A stretch of DNA of 64,000 nt from Warburgia ugandensis (taxonomy: Eukaryota; Streptophyta; Magnoliopsida; Canellales; Canellaceae), in NCBI GenBank assembly GCA_035236585.1, contig CP141128.1:36748684-36812683 (forward strand), written 5' to 3'. Position 1 is the stretch's first letter. Each line of letters begins with the position of its first letter. The translations under genes and the position numbers were made by a program. Of this stretch, positions 46,761-59,234 are shown one piece after another. The notes beneath the pieces are model-generated. The model saw only the letters and a list, made by a program, of their open reading frames with translations. It was not told the origin of the DNA and made no database searches.

Positions 46761-47698
46761 TTCTTTTGTACATTCAGCTTTCTTTTTCTTGTGTAGAGCT
46801 ATTTTAAGAACTTGGCATAGGTAGGGATGTCTTTAATTGCATTGAGCAATGGTATATTGATTTGTACATGTTTAAAAACTTCTATTACACATTGAAGTTT
46901 GTTCCCTTCCTAGCTTTATTCATTAACCAAGGAAAAGGGGCTTTAGGCACATAGGTGGCCTCCACTATATGTTCTACAAGGTTTTTCTGTCTCTTTGCTT
47001 TCTCCTGTGTTTTAGTTGCCTTTTTCTCCTTTGCAATTTCCTTAGCTTGCCCTATTTTATTATCAATTTGATGACCACTCCTAAGGGTGGTTATAGATTT
47101 GGTATGCTCATGAGGGTTAAGGGTTCTAGAACTTCACCCTATCTCAAATTCACCCTTAGGTTGGGGATGGGTTGACTATGAAACTAATCTTTTCCTCTAT
47201 TATGTAGTTCAGCTAACAATAGTCTTACCTACATGTCTATCTTGGCTATGGCTTGAGAGTTGACATCGGCTAAATGTCTACTATCATTTTGCAACTGGTG
47301 TAAGGACTTTTTAGTGTCATCATTATCTCTTACAATTTTTTCAAGCATGGTATGGATGTTTTTCTCTGAAGATGGTTCCTTTTGTTGTTGAGGCTGTTAA
47401 AAGCCAGGTGACTGCTGAAGAATTGTAGTTCTAAGAGGAAAGTTTTGGATGGGGGCATTTATAGATGGTCCCCCTTGGTGGTTATTCATTGACCAAGACA
47501 AATTGGGATGCCTAATTGTAGGTCTTAGAATATGGGTTGTTGTTGGGTTGGCAATATGCATTCAATGCATTCGCTTAATCAACAAGATAGTCATTCAACG
47601 CTCTATTTGAAGGACAAAATGAAGTAATATGCGATAGGCTAGACCATATAACACAAACCTCTTATGGTGGTATATGGGATAAAGTAGCATCCATGAAA
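46761..47698 (-). pseudogene. Athila gag, C-terminal part (minus strand)
   Basis: The minus strand near 47500-47690 reads VCVIWSSLSHITSFCPSN, then RALNDYLVD and NNPYSKTYN-like sequence, followed by Q- and P-rich stretches (near 47380-47470). This is the Athila gag zinc-region and the asparagine/proline-rich linker. The N-terminal gag and 5' UTR are missing: the sequence is cut at 47703 by giant LTR copy 4. Confidence 0.65.
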
Positions 47699-47703
47699 GT
47701 TTC

Positions 47704-50700
47704 TGTAATAACCCTAATTTTTGTAAATTGATTGAGAAAATCAATTTAGTTTGAAATTTTAGAAATTTTAGGTTGGAATATTATGTTATTGGAAATTCTC
47801 TTTTTATAGAGATTAAAATATAATTTAAAACTTATAAATTATTAATGTACTAAAAAAACCAATTGAAATGACACTAGGTACATTCAATTCCGAGTTAAAA
47901 TGAAAAATCCCTAATTTTCTTCATTTTTATGAATAAAAGGGTAAAATGGTAATTTTACCTATAACTGAGATCTGAGACATCAATATTTAGAATGTACTCA
48001 GAAATATGAATTAAACGCCACTAAGTACACTCAATTCCAAGTTCAGGAGAACAACTTGGATTTTTCTTTATAAAAGGGCAAAATGGTCCTTTCACACCCT
48101 GTGGGGCCCACAAACGAATCCAACGATGAGAAAACATGTAATGAGTGATCAAACCACTATCAACTACTAGTGAAGAAGGAGGTGGTAGTGGAGGATCCAA
48201 TGTTAATTTAATATTTAAAAGAATTAAAATATAATTATTACAAGTAATTATGAAAAATGCAAACCTATAAATATTCATTAAAATTCCCATGAAATCATCT
48301 TTCTTACTTTGAAAAACTAGATCTAGATTCCTTCCCAAAATTCAAAAAATCCCAAAAATCTCCCTTCTTGCACTTTCTCTCTCCTCTCTCTAATTGGAAC
48401 AAGAGAACTAAATTCAATTAGGCACTCTGTTCCAAATTGAATTTCACAAATCCCACCATCCATACAATTCTAGACTACCTTATCTACAAAACCCCCTAAT
48501 CAATTTCAAGATCCAACGATGCAATCGACAGAAATCACAAAACAAGAGACTATTGGGCTATCTTATCATCAAAGGATATTTATTTCAAATTGGGCTTCAA
48601 ATCTATATTGTTTCTCTAATCAGGTAGGTGGAAACACTTCCTATACTTATTTCATGTTGTTTTATATAATTTTTATTTTTCTGTAATTAGTTTTAGGTTA
48701 AAATTTATAAAAGTAAAGTAAGGACTAGAACCCTTCAATTTTGGATGGAGGGCTTAGATGGAAAATTTGAGCTTTCCAATCACTCCAAAGGGGCCCAAAA
48801 CTCCCTCGGGTGTAAGTTTTAAGAAATTTTATAGAGTTTTGAGCCTTTGATTAAAGAGGATTGATTGGACGGTCCAAAATGAACTGTTCGATCTCCCAAT
48901 TCAAATCAGGATTTCGAGACACTCTGTGAAACGCTGTGCGGAGATGTCGCACGCAGCGTGCGATGTCATCCTGATGGGACAGCCTCGCAACAGCATAGGT
49001 AACGAGGGAGCACATTACGCATGCGTCCTGGTGACAGGAGCGGCAATCGCTCTGCTCAATCAATCCCGGATGCCCGTTCCACTGGGCCCAGATCAAATCT
49101 GGACCCTAGGAATGACTGTGAACTTCATAAATCAATTGTGGAGTCATCTAAACTCCAAATTAAGATAAAAAAGAAGGTATGGAAAGCTTATAACGTCTAT
49201 TTTCTTCTGAAACCATAATATTGACAAAAGCATTCCAAAAACTTTTTGTTTTCAAGAATTAAGTTTCTAATTTTCATGATCATCAAGATCTGAGATGATC
49301 ATATCTTGAGGATCTGATTTACTAATGATATAATATTGAAATCAAGTGATATCTATGATTTATTTGGACAGATCTAAGATAAATTGAGGGATCTACCCTT
49401 TATGATAGAAAAATCCTAAAAATATAAAGGAACCCACTTGATCAATGAGATCAAGTATGATCAGATCCTTGAGATTGATTGAATGAATGATATTATGATG
49501 GAATATATTGATCTCATGGATTGAATATGACCAAAAACAAAGGGATATGATCTTGGACCTTAATAGAGTAAAAGCCCTAAAATTAATTAAAACCCTTGAT
49601 TAAAAGGAAAAGACCTAAGATCTAATGGTTGGATCATAAGTAAAAGCTTTAATAATGAGAGATGGCTTAGCTTGAGTTATGCATTAATTTTATTTGATTT
49701 ATTTCATGGATATAGGATCCATGATAGATTATTTTACTATAACTTTATTTCAAATGTCCATCAAATTATTCATAAATGATGAATCATAACTTAGTACCAT
49801 GTTGGTACGATTTCATGCAATTGTAACTTAGGACCATGTTAGGATTTCATGTTAGATTAGACTATGGTATGAGGTGGTACCTTAGGTCTATGATAGTTTT
49901 AATTTGAGTTTATTAGATAAAGTACATTAGTTAGAAATCATGCTAATGTAATCTTAAGTATCTTGTACCAATATCATTAGGTTGTTCAATTATATAGTTT
50001 TATGCTTTAAAGTTATAATTCATTTATGGTTAAATTTTATTAGTAGATTTAATTGTTAAAGTAGTTATGAGATAAAGAGCATAAAATACCAAAAATAGAA
50101 TCTAATGAGAAAGTAGAGTTTCATGATACAAATAAGAGTGAATTATTTGACTTCGACTTAATTAGTAAGGGCTATAGCTAGTAGGACAATATAAGGATTA
50201 CAAATCCTTAGCCCAAACTAGGAGAATAATAAACCCAATGACTGACATTTTAAATGTTCATAGACTTAATTAAAATCAATTAGAAAGAGTACTTAGGGTT
50301 AACATGCTCATAGGAACCTTATGAAAGGTTGAGCTAAGGTTACTCTAGTGAATGTTGAATATAGTGGTTAAGGGGGTTTTCTAATAGAGCCTCACTCTTC
50401 TCTTACCTTCCGTTGATGTTTGTGAAGTCTAAATGCCTCCTTACATGAGGATTGAAGAAACCACTTTGTGTTCGCCCATTCAGCTAGTAAGCCTTAGCCA
50501 ATTGGAAATAAGAGGAGCAGTCTAGATAAGGATGATCAAACAAGATCCAGTGGATCTTGAATAATAAAAAACAATAAAAAGAAATAAATACTTCTTGATG
50601 ATGATATATATTGCTTGCAAATTAGATCAAATAGAATAGAAGATCTTAAATCAAATAGAAGATCTGAACCTTTGATTAATTATGATTCAAGGAAGAGAAC

Positions 50701-50887
50701 CAAGATCATCCTCCTTAGGGATGATCAAACAACTAAACTTAGATCAAAGAAGAACTAGATGATAGAAGATCTAAGCCCTTGATCTTTATCAACAAGTATA
50801 TATTACTGGTGAAAGGATCTATGAAAGATAAAGACCAAAGAAAGGAATACACAAAGACTTAGAATAGAAAATACTTATATCTGTCAA
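47704..50887 (+). mobile_element. Giant LTR, copy 4, left part (interrupted by copy 5)
   Basis: Starts TGTAATAACCCTAATTTTTG, closest to copies 2 and 3. TATA box at 48266-48273 (562 bp from the start), donor-like CAG|GTAGGTG at 48621-48630, a GC/CpG-rich patch at about 48920-49090, a GATC-rich tract around 49270-49640 and the conserved block at about 50275-50528. It stops at GTCAA (50887), where copy 5 begins. Homology with copy 2 resumes near 54823 and runs to about 55437, consistent with copy 5 having inserted into copy 4. The 3' end is lost, so no target duplication can be shown. Confidence 0.8.
48266..48273 (+). promoter_or_regulatory. TATA box of giant LTR copy 4
   Basis: TATAAATA, at the position expected from the other copies. 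Confidence 0.55.
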
Positions 50888-53800
50888 TGTAACACCCCTA
50901 ACTTTTGCAAAAGAAATTGAAAATTTCAAGGAAAAATCAGGTTGGAATATGAAGGTTATTAAAAATACACTTCTCATAAACGTATAATCAAAGGATAAGA
51001 TATGTAAAATTTAAAACATACTCACTAAACCCTTTAGAATGACTATAAGCACGACAAATTCTGAAATCGGATGAAAAATTCATATTTTTCTACATTTTTA
51101 TGAACAAAAGGGTAAAATGGTAATTTTACTCGTAACTGAGATCTAAGACATAAAAATTTGGAATGTAATTAGAAATATGAATCCAATGCCAATACGTATG
51201 CTCAATTCTAAGTTCATGGGAATAAAAACTATTTTTCTCCATTTTTGGAATTAAAAGGAAAAAATGGTCTTTCCACACTCATGGGGCCCACAAGGGACCC
51301 ACAAAGCAATCCAATGGCCAGAAAACATGTAATCATGAGTCAAACCACTACCACCTTCTAGTGGAAAAGGAGGTGACAGTGGGAATCCAATGAACATTGA
51401 ATAATAAAAAGAATTGCACATGATAATTACATGTAATCATGGAAAATTCTTAAACTCCTTATAAATAGCTCAAAAAAATCTCAAAAAAATTTCTAATGTT
51501 CTTCACGAGGTCCTCCCTAAAATCACAGCTACAAAATCCTCCCCAATCTTTGCCAATTTTTCTTTTTCCTTCATTCTCTCACTTTCCCTGGGAGAGTATC
51601 TGCAAACGTACCCAGCAGACAATTTATGTCTGTTATCGGGGCGCATCGTCCCTGATGATCCAGGGTTTCTACCTCGAAACCCTATTTAAATTAGCCATCC
51701 ATTTACAACCATTAATTTTCAGTCTTAACCTTTAGATCTGTTCGGACTGAGGAGATCTACAAAAGCCCTAAGAAATTTTGGTGATCCTCCTCTAGATCAC
51801 TGGGAAAATCAAAACGAAAACCAGAACGGTACTGGGTACCATCTTCGGTAGTAAATTCTTATTATTCTAGCCAATTTGATCGTTAAAACTTGATTTAGAA
51901 CTGTTGAAACTCTTTAGGGAGGGGTGATCTACAAAAGCCCCAAGGTTTCACTCTATCTCCAGCAAAGACAAGGGAGAAATCTAACTCTGTATATTTTTCG
52001 GTGTCTAGGGCTTCTCTGGCATAATTTCTTCCTCTCTGATGACCCTCTAATCACCGGACTAGCATAGGTAACTACACCTTTCTTCCCCCTTTCAATTCTG
52101 GCATTTAGTTTGGGTTTTCTGGCATCCAGGGGATCTCCCTGGCCGTTGATCTGTCAGAGATAATGGATCCAACAACAAGGTTGAGATCCACCATCTTGGA
52201 CAACTCAGATGAAATCTCTGAGCCATTGGATGGATTCCTGGGGCCCAAAAACACCAGGAGATGAAATCTGGGTCATTGATAGTCAAGGATGGAGGACATA
52301 CGGCCATGGGTGATCCAACAGTATAGATCTGGACCGTCTCACTTATAGCCTGTCACCTCTGTTGACCACTTGTAATAGGCGATAACAGGCGCAGGCCGCT
52401 AGTCGCCCCCACACCCGTAAGCCCATATTTGATCTAGGCCGTCCAAATTTTGAACTAGAATCTTATTTTTACATGTAAGAACTCAATTCAGCTCTAATTT
52501 TAGATCTAAAAGTTTATATAGGTTCCTTGTCTCTTGTAGAAGTTACTAAACTCATTAGATCTATGTTTCCAATTGTATTTACATGTAATAGTTAGTAAAA
52601 TCCGTACCAATGGTATTGGATCATGATCCAGATGACTTTAAAATGAAAATATGAACCGATGGATGGGTTCAAAGGGTCTCAAAACCTTAAGGATCATGAT
52701 CATAGTAAATTTTCTAGGTTTCTAGATTAATTAAATAAATAAAAATAGTAAGATCCAATCTCATCCCTTAAAATAGGCTGAAATCTTAGAATCCAAATTA
52801 TGATCTCAATTTAACTCCAAATTGAGATCAAAAAGTTGGGTTGGATTCTCTTGATGAGGAGAACCTAGTGAACCAACAAAATTATAAATTAAATTCATGA
52901 AAATTTCTGTATTTAAGTAGATAAGAGTGCTAACATCCTTGATCTACAAGATCTGGGATGGTTAGACCGTTCAAACCATTTTGGATTATGATCTAATAAT
53001 ATAATAACTTAAATAAATGAGTTATATGTAATTGAAATGGTAGATCTTAAGAGATCTAGCCTTAAAAGTAGTAAAATCCATAAAAATGAATGGAAATCTC
53101 CTTGATCAAGTTGATCAAGGATCATTGGATAGTGTGTATGTAGTTGGATGATGGTATGAAGTTAATATCATATGAATTGATGGACTTGATGATGATGATG
53201 ATGATTTGGGATAGATTAAGATCTATGCCCTTAAATTGGATAAAATGACTTAAAGTCTTCTTGATTGGTTGGATCAAGAAGGATTAGATCATTTGATGGG
53301 ATGCATCAATGATCTAATGATGAAATCACATTAAGAAAATGTATTAGATCTAAAGGAAAATGAAAGATCAAAATCTAAACCCTAAAAGAGATAACAAATG
53401 AATCAACTATGATTGTTGGATCACGGTGAATAGTTATGGCATGTTAAATTTTCATTTACATTATTGAATGTTAATATAATTGTCTTTAATGCTTATGTTA
53501 TGAAAATTACATTGAAAATGTAGTTAAATGAAAATAGAGTTGAAGAACAATTACATGGAATGAATGACATGGACTTAATGATAGTAAGGTCCATAATTAG
53601 TAGGATAATATAAGGAATATAAATTTTTTGGCCCAAAATAGGAGAATAATGAAACTCCATGAATGACATTTTAAATGTTCATGGATTTAATTAAAATCAA
53701 TCAGAAAGAGTACTTAGGATTAAAATGCTCATAGGAACCTTATGAAAGGTTGAGCTAAGGTCACCCTAGTGGATGATGAACATGGTGGCTAAGGGGGTTC

Positions 53801-54490
53801 TCTAATAGCGCCTCGTTCTTTCCCCACCTTCCGTTGACACGTGTGAGGTCTAAATGCCTCCCTACATCAGGATTAAAGTAACCGCTTTGTGTTCAACTAT
53901 TCAGCTAGTAAGCCTTAACCAATTTGACATAAGAGGAGCTATCTAGACTTAATAGGAAATAAGCTATCCTCAACCAGTAAAACATTAACTGGTTGAGTAA
54001 TAATAATAAGAGCATAAAAGGTTAGTAAATCATATAATTCTAATAAAAATTGTAAGCAACATAAGGATGATCAGACAAGATCTAGAGGATCTTGAATGAT
54101 TAAAAACAATAAGAATACTAATGTCGTATTATGTATGTATGTGTAGAAAAATACAGATAGAGAACCCAAACCCTTGGTCAAACATGATTCAAGGAAAATT
54201 AGGGCATCCCTTATAGGAATACATGAAAAAAGAATACTTGTATAGAGGAATAACTTGATATGTATGGTTTGACAGATGTATGAATCAAAACCATGATGGG
54301 CAATGTGGAGTGAATACCACTTGAGATGTATGAATATGACTATGATACCACTTTGAGCTAGGTGGATGTACAAAAATATATTAAGGATTCATGTGTATAC
54401 ATACATGATCTTCTGTCTAAAATTGTAGACCTTCATGATCTATGTATATTTGGTGCCTTAGCATGATAATGATCCAACCACATGATCCAA
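50888..54490 (+). mobile_element. Giant LTR, copy 5, 3'-truncated
   Basis: Starts TGTAACACCCCTAAC, closest to copy 1 (3561). TATA box at 51460-51467, donor-like CATAG|GTAACT at 52063-52072, conserved block at about 53695-53950. Homology with copy 1 continues to the equivalent of about 7330, then gives way to the TRIM-like insert at about 54491. The last ~1.5 kb of the LTR, including the hairpin, is absent. Confidence 0.8.
51460..51467 (+). promoter_or_regulatory. TATA box of giant LTR copy 5
   Basis: TATAAATA, 572 bp from the LTR start. Confidence 0.55.
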
Positions 54491-54816
54491 CTAAGTGAGC
54501 CTAACCCCAACACGGTGTGGATGGCTAGCTGCACATGGGCATTTGCGTGAAGATACATAGGGACATGTGTCCCCTAAGGGGGAGAGGTGAACTGTTGCAG
54601 TGAAGGCTAAGGTACGAAGGTGGGAGGGATTGAAAGTTAGTCCCACATCACTAGGGGAAGAGTTGTGGGCTGTTAATAAGAGTTGCAGTGACTCTACTAG
54701 TAACGACTAGGTTTCCCTTAGCAGGGAAGAACAAAACCATAACTACTAGCAGTGTATGGGCGTCGTCAGTGGAAAGCGAACAATATCGTCACTGGGTGGG
54801 CCCCCTGGCTATTACA
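54491..54816 (+). mobile_element. TRIM-like short LTR insert
   Basis: About 325 bp of clearly higher GC content than its surroundings. Contains TTAGTCCCACATCACTA, AAAGCGAACAATATCGTC and GGTGGGCCCCCTGGCTATTA, motifs typical of small non-autonomous plant LTR elements, and ends ATTACA followed by GTTGGAATCATAG, which resembles the GT plus TGGTATCAGAG primer site after plant LTRs. No second LTR and no clear target duplication. Boundaries are approximate. Confidence 0.55.
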
Positions 54817-54822
54817 GTTGGA

Positions 54823-55437
54823 ATCATAGAAGATCTGAAGAGATGGATCACTACTTGAAGGTAGGAGGATTTTATGAATGCATCTACATGAGAAGTATAT
54901 GTTGTATACATGATCTTATGTCTGGAAATGTTGACAAGTATAATGTAAATACTTTTGTTAAACCCATTGAAAACCCTTATGATCCAACCAAAACACATAT
55001 GAAATGGTTAAGTTAGAATTGAGGAAAACCCTAAGTAAATAGGAAACTAAAAAGTATTTGACCCCTAAGTAAACAGACAGATTGTCTGATACATATGAGA
55101 ATTACTTTACATATAAGCATGGAGGCTTGTGGTTTTATTTTAAATAGGCATAGGCCTGAGGATGCAATGTTAGGAGAGTTAGTAAGGTTTGGCCACCTAC
55201 TCTACGAAACTTGTTATTATATGAATACCAAGCCTAAATGAGGCTAAAAGTCAAGTGGGGCAAATATGGGAAGGCCGCCACTGTGACAACCATGGTCCTC
55301 CCCATACGGACATGGATATTGTGATTTCCACCAAGGATGGTATAGGTGGATTATTGAGCAGTTATCTAGGCGCTAGTATGGATTCTAACTACATGAACAG
55401 TAGTCCTTTGAGTATTTTTGCATTATGATGCATAGAA
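54823..55437 (+). mobile_element. Giant LTR, copy 4, continuation
   Basis: Homologous to copy 2 from about 15900 (GATGGATCACTACTTGAAGG here) and to copy 1 near 7500-7840 (ATTTTGCATTATGATGCA near 55418). It picks up where 50887 left off in the consensus order. Ends abruptly at about 55437. Confidence 0.65.
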
Positions 55438-55728
55438 TATTGATATCATTAACTTACTAAGAAGTACTCCTAATTATTCCACTAAGTAATATCTAACTTA
55501 TACTCCACTAACACTTCATGAGTTAATTACATTAACTCCTCACCTAATGAGTCAATCACATAACTCTTCCTATACTCATTCTTAATTAATGAGTTGATCA
55601 CATAACTCATTCTCTACTCATTCTCATCAAATACTATCTTACTTCTAATTCGCTCACTATTTCTCATCCTCTAATTGGATTGTCATCTTTATATTGGACA
55701 TAAGGGTACTGTACTGTGACTGGATGAA
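55438..55728 (-). mobile_element. 5' leader of a giant-LTR element (minus strand)
   Basis: Sequence immediately downstream (minus sense) of a primer-binding site. Noncoding, rich in ACTCAT/GAGTTAAT repeats (near 55500-55625). No gag is reached before the junction with copy 4 near 55437. It is the only internal sequence of this family seen in the window. Confidence 0.6.
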
Positions 55729-55742
55729 TGGCTCTGATACCA
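55729..55742 (-). promoter_or_regulatory. Primer-binding site of the giant-LTR family (minus strand)
   Basis: TGGCTCTGATACCA on the plus strand, i.e. TGGTATCAGAGCCA on the minus strand, two bases after the LTR end at 55745. Same initiator-Met primer and same 2-nt spacing (GT) as the Tekay element, which links the two families. Confidence 0.8.
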
Positions 55743-55744
55743 AC

Positions 55745-56545
55745 TGTGACTACCTGGGTTTTTATAACACATTTTATAATACATTTTCAAAGGCAAGGCC
55801 CTTAGTAGTAAAAAAATTTCACAAAACAAAGCTGCGAAAATTCTTTTCTTTAAAACTTGTTTTGAAAAACCCAAGTCATCACTTTATACAAAACATAAGT
55901 AGAATTTTTGTACAAGATAAAATTCCATTGAAGGAATATATTTTTATTAAATTCCAAAATCGATCCAGTGGTTCATAGTACAGCCTAGTATTAGTACAAT
56001 ACTTGTCCAAATTACATAATCCAAACTTCAAACCTCACCATACATTAAAAACTTTCAATACAATGCAATATTCTAAAATAAAATACATGTCTTCAAGGGA
56101 TATACCCTAATTGATTATTCTTCCAAGTCTTCTTAGGTCTTGAGCTCCTAATTCTCCTTCTTTGTATCTGAGATATTGTAAACATTGAAATATTTTTAAT
56201 ATCTCAACAAGCTATGCTTCGTAGGGGATTTAAGAAGCATAAAACTTTGACAGTATAATCCTAATACTTCATAATCCCATTATTCATACTCAAGGAGCAA
56301 TCTCTTTACTTTGTCATATATGTACATCCTTACGCATACATATGGTATACTGTGTATAGATATATACATATAGTGAAAACCATGAAAAATAGTTAATATC
56401 TCAAAACATAATCATAACTAGCTTATGATGAGTTGATAAATCATCCAGACTTTGTTGGAAATACTCCCTCATTTGGGTAGTATATGTAATCCATGATTAC
56501 CCAGCATCTCATCATGCCATATCATAAGGCATTTCACTATAGGGA
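55745..56545 (-). mobile_element. Giant LTR, copy 6 (minus strand), 5' LTR end portion only
   Basis: Begins TGTGACTACCTGGG on the plus strand (LTR 3' end on minus) next to a primer-binding site. Carries the hairpin at 56169-56206. Breaks off at about 56545 (after AAGGCATTTCACTAT), where purine-rich chromovirus sequence begins. Only the last 0.8 kb of the LTR is present. Confidence 0.75.
56169..56206 (-). other. Conserved hairpin of giant LTR copy 6
   Basis: TGAGATATT and AATATCTCA are perfect complements around a 20-nt AT-rich loop. Confidence 0.6.
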
Positions 56546-59100
56546 ATAGTAAGTTTAGAAACAAGGAAAACCTTAGAATAGAGGAAGATGTAATGTATGA
56601 TATCCAGGTGTAACCTGAAACCTTAAGTAAAGATACTTGTAGAAATAAAATACATTAATATAGCTATTATTAGGAGAAATAATGGAGATTAAGATAAATA
56701 GATGATAAATTGGAAAAATAGGATGGAAAGGAAAAAGAAGGATAAAATCCAACCTTTATAGGAAATGTGAAATAGAAAGTTATGAGAAACAGATATTAAA
56801 GGTAAAACCTTAGAATTATTACAAAAATTGAAATTAATAATAATAATAAATATAATGTAAGAGTTACAATTACTACATAGATGTAGTATTATGACAATTA
56901 GTTAAAGGATTTAATCATCAAAATAGAGATGATCTTATTTGAGAAGAATTTAAGGAGATAGGTAAATATTTTCAAAAATTTTGAATGAGAAGAGTTTTAA
57001 TAAAGATAAATAAGGAGATAAAATTTAGAGGAATATTGTTTCAACTATATGATAGAATTGAAATATGACATAATTATGGACTATAGTAAAGAGAAGTATA
57101 TTTTGCATTGATGATAAAATGGAAAGTGAAGACCTATAAATGAATATGGATATAAATATGATGAATTTAGGGAATATTGATTCTACTTATGTGATAGATT
57201 TAGTGATATTGAAAGAATTATGGAATATAGTGAGGAAAAATACATTTTAAAGGAATGGTGAAATGAACATGAGAAATGAGGACCAATAAACAAATATAGG
57301 CAACTAAACTTAAGTATAAATTTTGGATAGATGAGATGATTATGAATCCAGATTTTGGAGGAATATGTGGTTAGAAATTTGAAAATATTTTGGAGATTTT
57401 CAATCTAACATAAGATTGAATGAGGAAATATCTATAATAGTTGAGGAAAATGACATCAACTGATCTGAATAAATGGAAAGAACAAATTTTGAGGATTAGT
57501 AGACAAATGAGTGATTATAGTAATAAGTTAACATTGAGAATTAACAATTTTCTTTAGAAAAGAAAAAGAAAGGTCATGTGAGGATGCCTTGAACATAAAT
57601 GATATTGATGAGTAATTGTCAAATTTATTACTTCAGAATCTAAAATGAAACATGATAGTATGAAATCAAAACAAATTTTGAGTTGGATAAATGACATTCA
57701 TAAATTTGAGGAGGATGAAATATATTAGCTGAATTGGTAATCATATATGGAATTGATTTAAGAAAATCAAGAGCATTTATAGACTATATGATAAACACTT
57801 GCAAAACTTGTCAACTATCTTGTAAGTGTACATGTTGATTAAAGAAAGCAAAGTTTAGGGTCATATAAATTCTAAGAATGGTATGGAAATTGAACCAACA
57901 AAGATTGGAGATGAAACTAAATTGTGAGATAACTTTGATAGTTAGAGAAATTTATCTCTTATTGATTTTATAGCATGCTATAAGGACATTGTTTTACTAT
58001 AATCTTGCCATTGATTGTATAAACCATAAAGAGTTCATGGTAGATTATTGAGACTTGAAGAATATATGGTAAATTATAGAGTTTTTAAAGGCTTGAGAGT
58101 GGATGACTGCAAAGTCAGTATGGACTCTTTTAATAGGAATTATCAAGAATACTTCAAAATAAAGGGATAATATGATATGAAAAAATTATGAGCTATGCTT
58201 GAAAGAAGCATGAGGAAATGCATGATCTAGAAATTTTGAAACCAATGATATATATATGGATGTGAAGGAGATGAATATTATCATTGATTTTGAGAACTTT
58301 AAGTATAGTATTATGAATATGAGATAATAAAAATGGATCAAGTGTATATAATGATTATTATGACACCATCCATACATAATCTTAAAAAGGAGAAATAAGA
58401 AAGTCAAGTGTTATGAATAAAGAGGAAATCATAGTACAAGAATAGTAATGAAAGTTGAGGAAGAAGTTATTCCAACGAAACTTAGGATTTGAAAAGAAAT
58501 TTTCAATAGAAAGAAATAGTAAAGGAGTATGACCATCTAGAATAAAAATGAGATAAGTACTTCTAGATAATGGAAGAACCAAGAAGAGATAATTACTCCC
58601 AAATATTGGAGGATTGTTACAAAGAACAATAGTTGAAAGTGTAGAATCAAGTAATATGTCATTTTGGTAGGACTATACATATTAGGGAAGATATGCCAAA
58701 ACTATATATGTTGAAAAAGAATGAGGATGAGCAATAGAAGTTAGAATAGAAAAGTATGAAGTATTGAAAGATTGGTGAAAATGAGGAATAGAAATTTAGT
58801 ATACTAGTCAAGAGAAATAGGAAATTGTGAAGAAAAGGGTAACTCAGTTTAAGAGTTATTAATCCTTTTGAAAAATCTAGCAAAGAATCATGATAAGTGA
58901 TTAATGGCATTATTAGTGACGTGTGTTATGTCCCAAAATTAGAATTTTTACCTTTAAGAAGAAGATAACATGAACTATGAATGAAAGAAATGGAGGCTTC
59001 CTTAAGTGGCAAGGCCACGAGCAAACTTATGAATGAGTTAATAAAAACTAATAAGAAGTTGAAATGCGAATTTCGAGGACAAAAATTTTGTAAAAATGCC
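56546..59100 (+). pseudogene. Purine-skewed chromovirus pol 3' portion
   Basis: A long stretch with very few cytosines on the plus strand and no long ORF. The 3' end is recognisable: FLKWQGHEQTYE near 59005-59040 looks like a chromodomain core, and CGAATTTCGAGGAC at 59069-59082 is the usual end of chromovirus pol just before the polypurine tract. A Cys-containing HLQNL/CKTCQL-like stretch near 57795-57820 may be an integrase zinc-finger remnant. The rest I cannot align by eye. LTR and PPT after it are replaced by Athila sequence. Confidence 0.5.
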
Positions 59101-59212
59101 TAAAATACTAAAATAATGCAATCCCTAGAAATTTTTATTTTTTTATTTTTTTAATGTTTTTATTTTTTATATTTTTTAATTAAATTTTATGAAAACTCTA
59201 TTGCTGGTCCCT
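59101..59212 (-). mobile_element. Athila 5' untranslated leader fragment (minus strand)
   Basis: T-rich on the plus strand (A-rich on the minus strand). Contains the GGACCAGCAATAG-type leader after the primer site. Cut at about 59100 by the chromovirus remnant. Confidence 0.55.
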
Positions 59213-59225
59213 GGCAATAACACCA
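59213..59225 (-). promoter_or_regulatory. Athila primer-binding site (decayed)
   Basis: GGCAATAACACCA on the plus strand. Athila elements typically have TGGCGCCGTTGCC on the sense strand here; the differences are largely loss of C/G at CpG-containing positions. Confidence 0.65.
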
Positions 59226-59234
59226 AAAACTTAT

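Noticed and set aside
48851-49218. ORFs of 65-81 codons in the GC-rich patch of giant LTR copy 4
   Set aside because: Several frames on both strands are open at once, as expected from high GC and few stops. The reading is not conserved in the corresponding part of copies 1, 2, 3 or 5.
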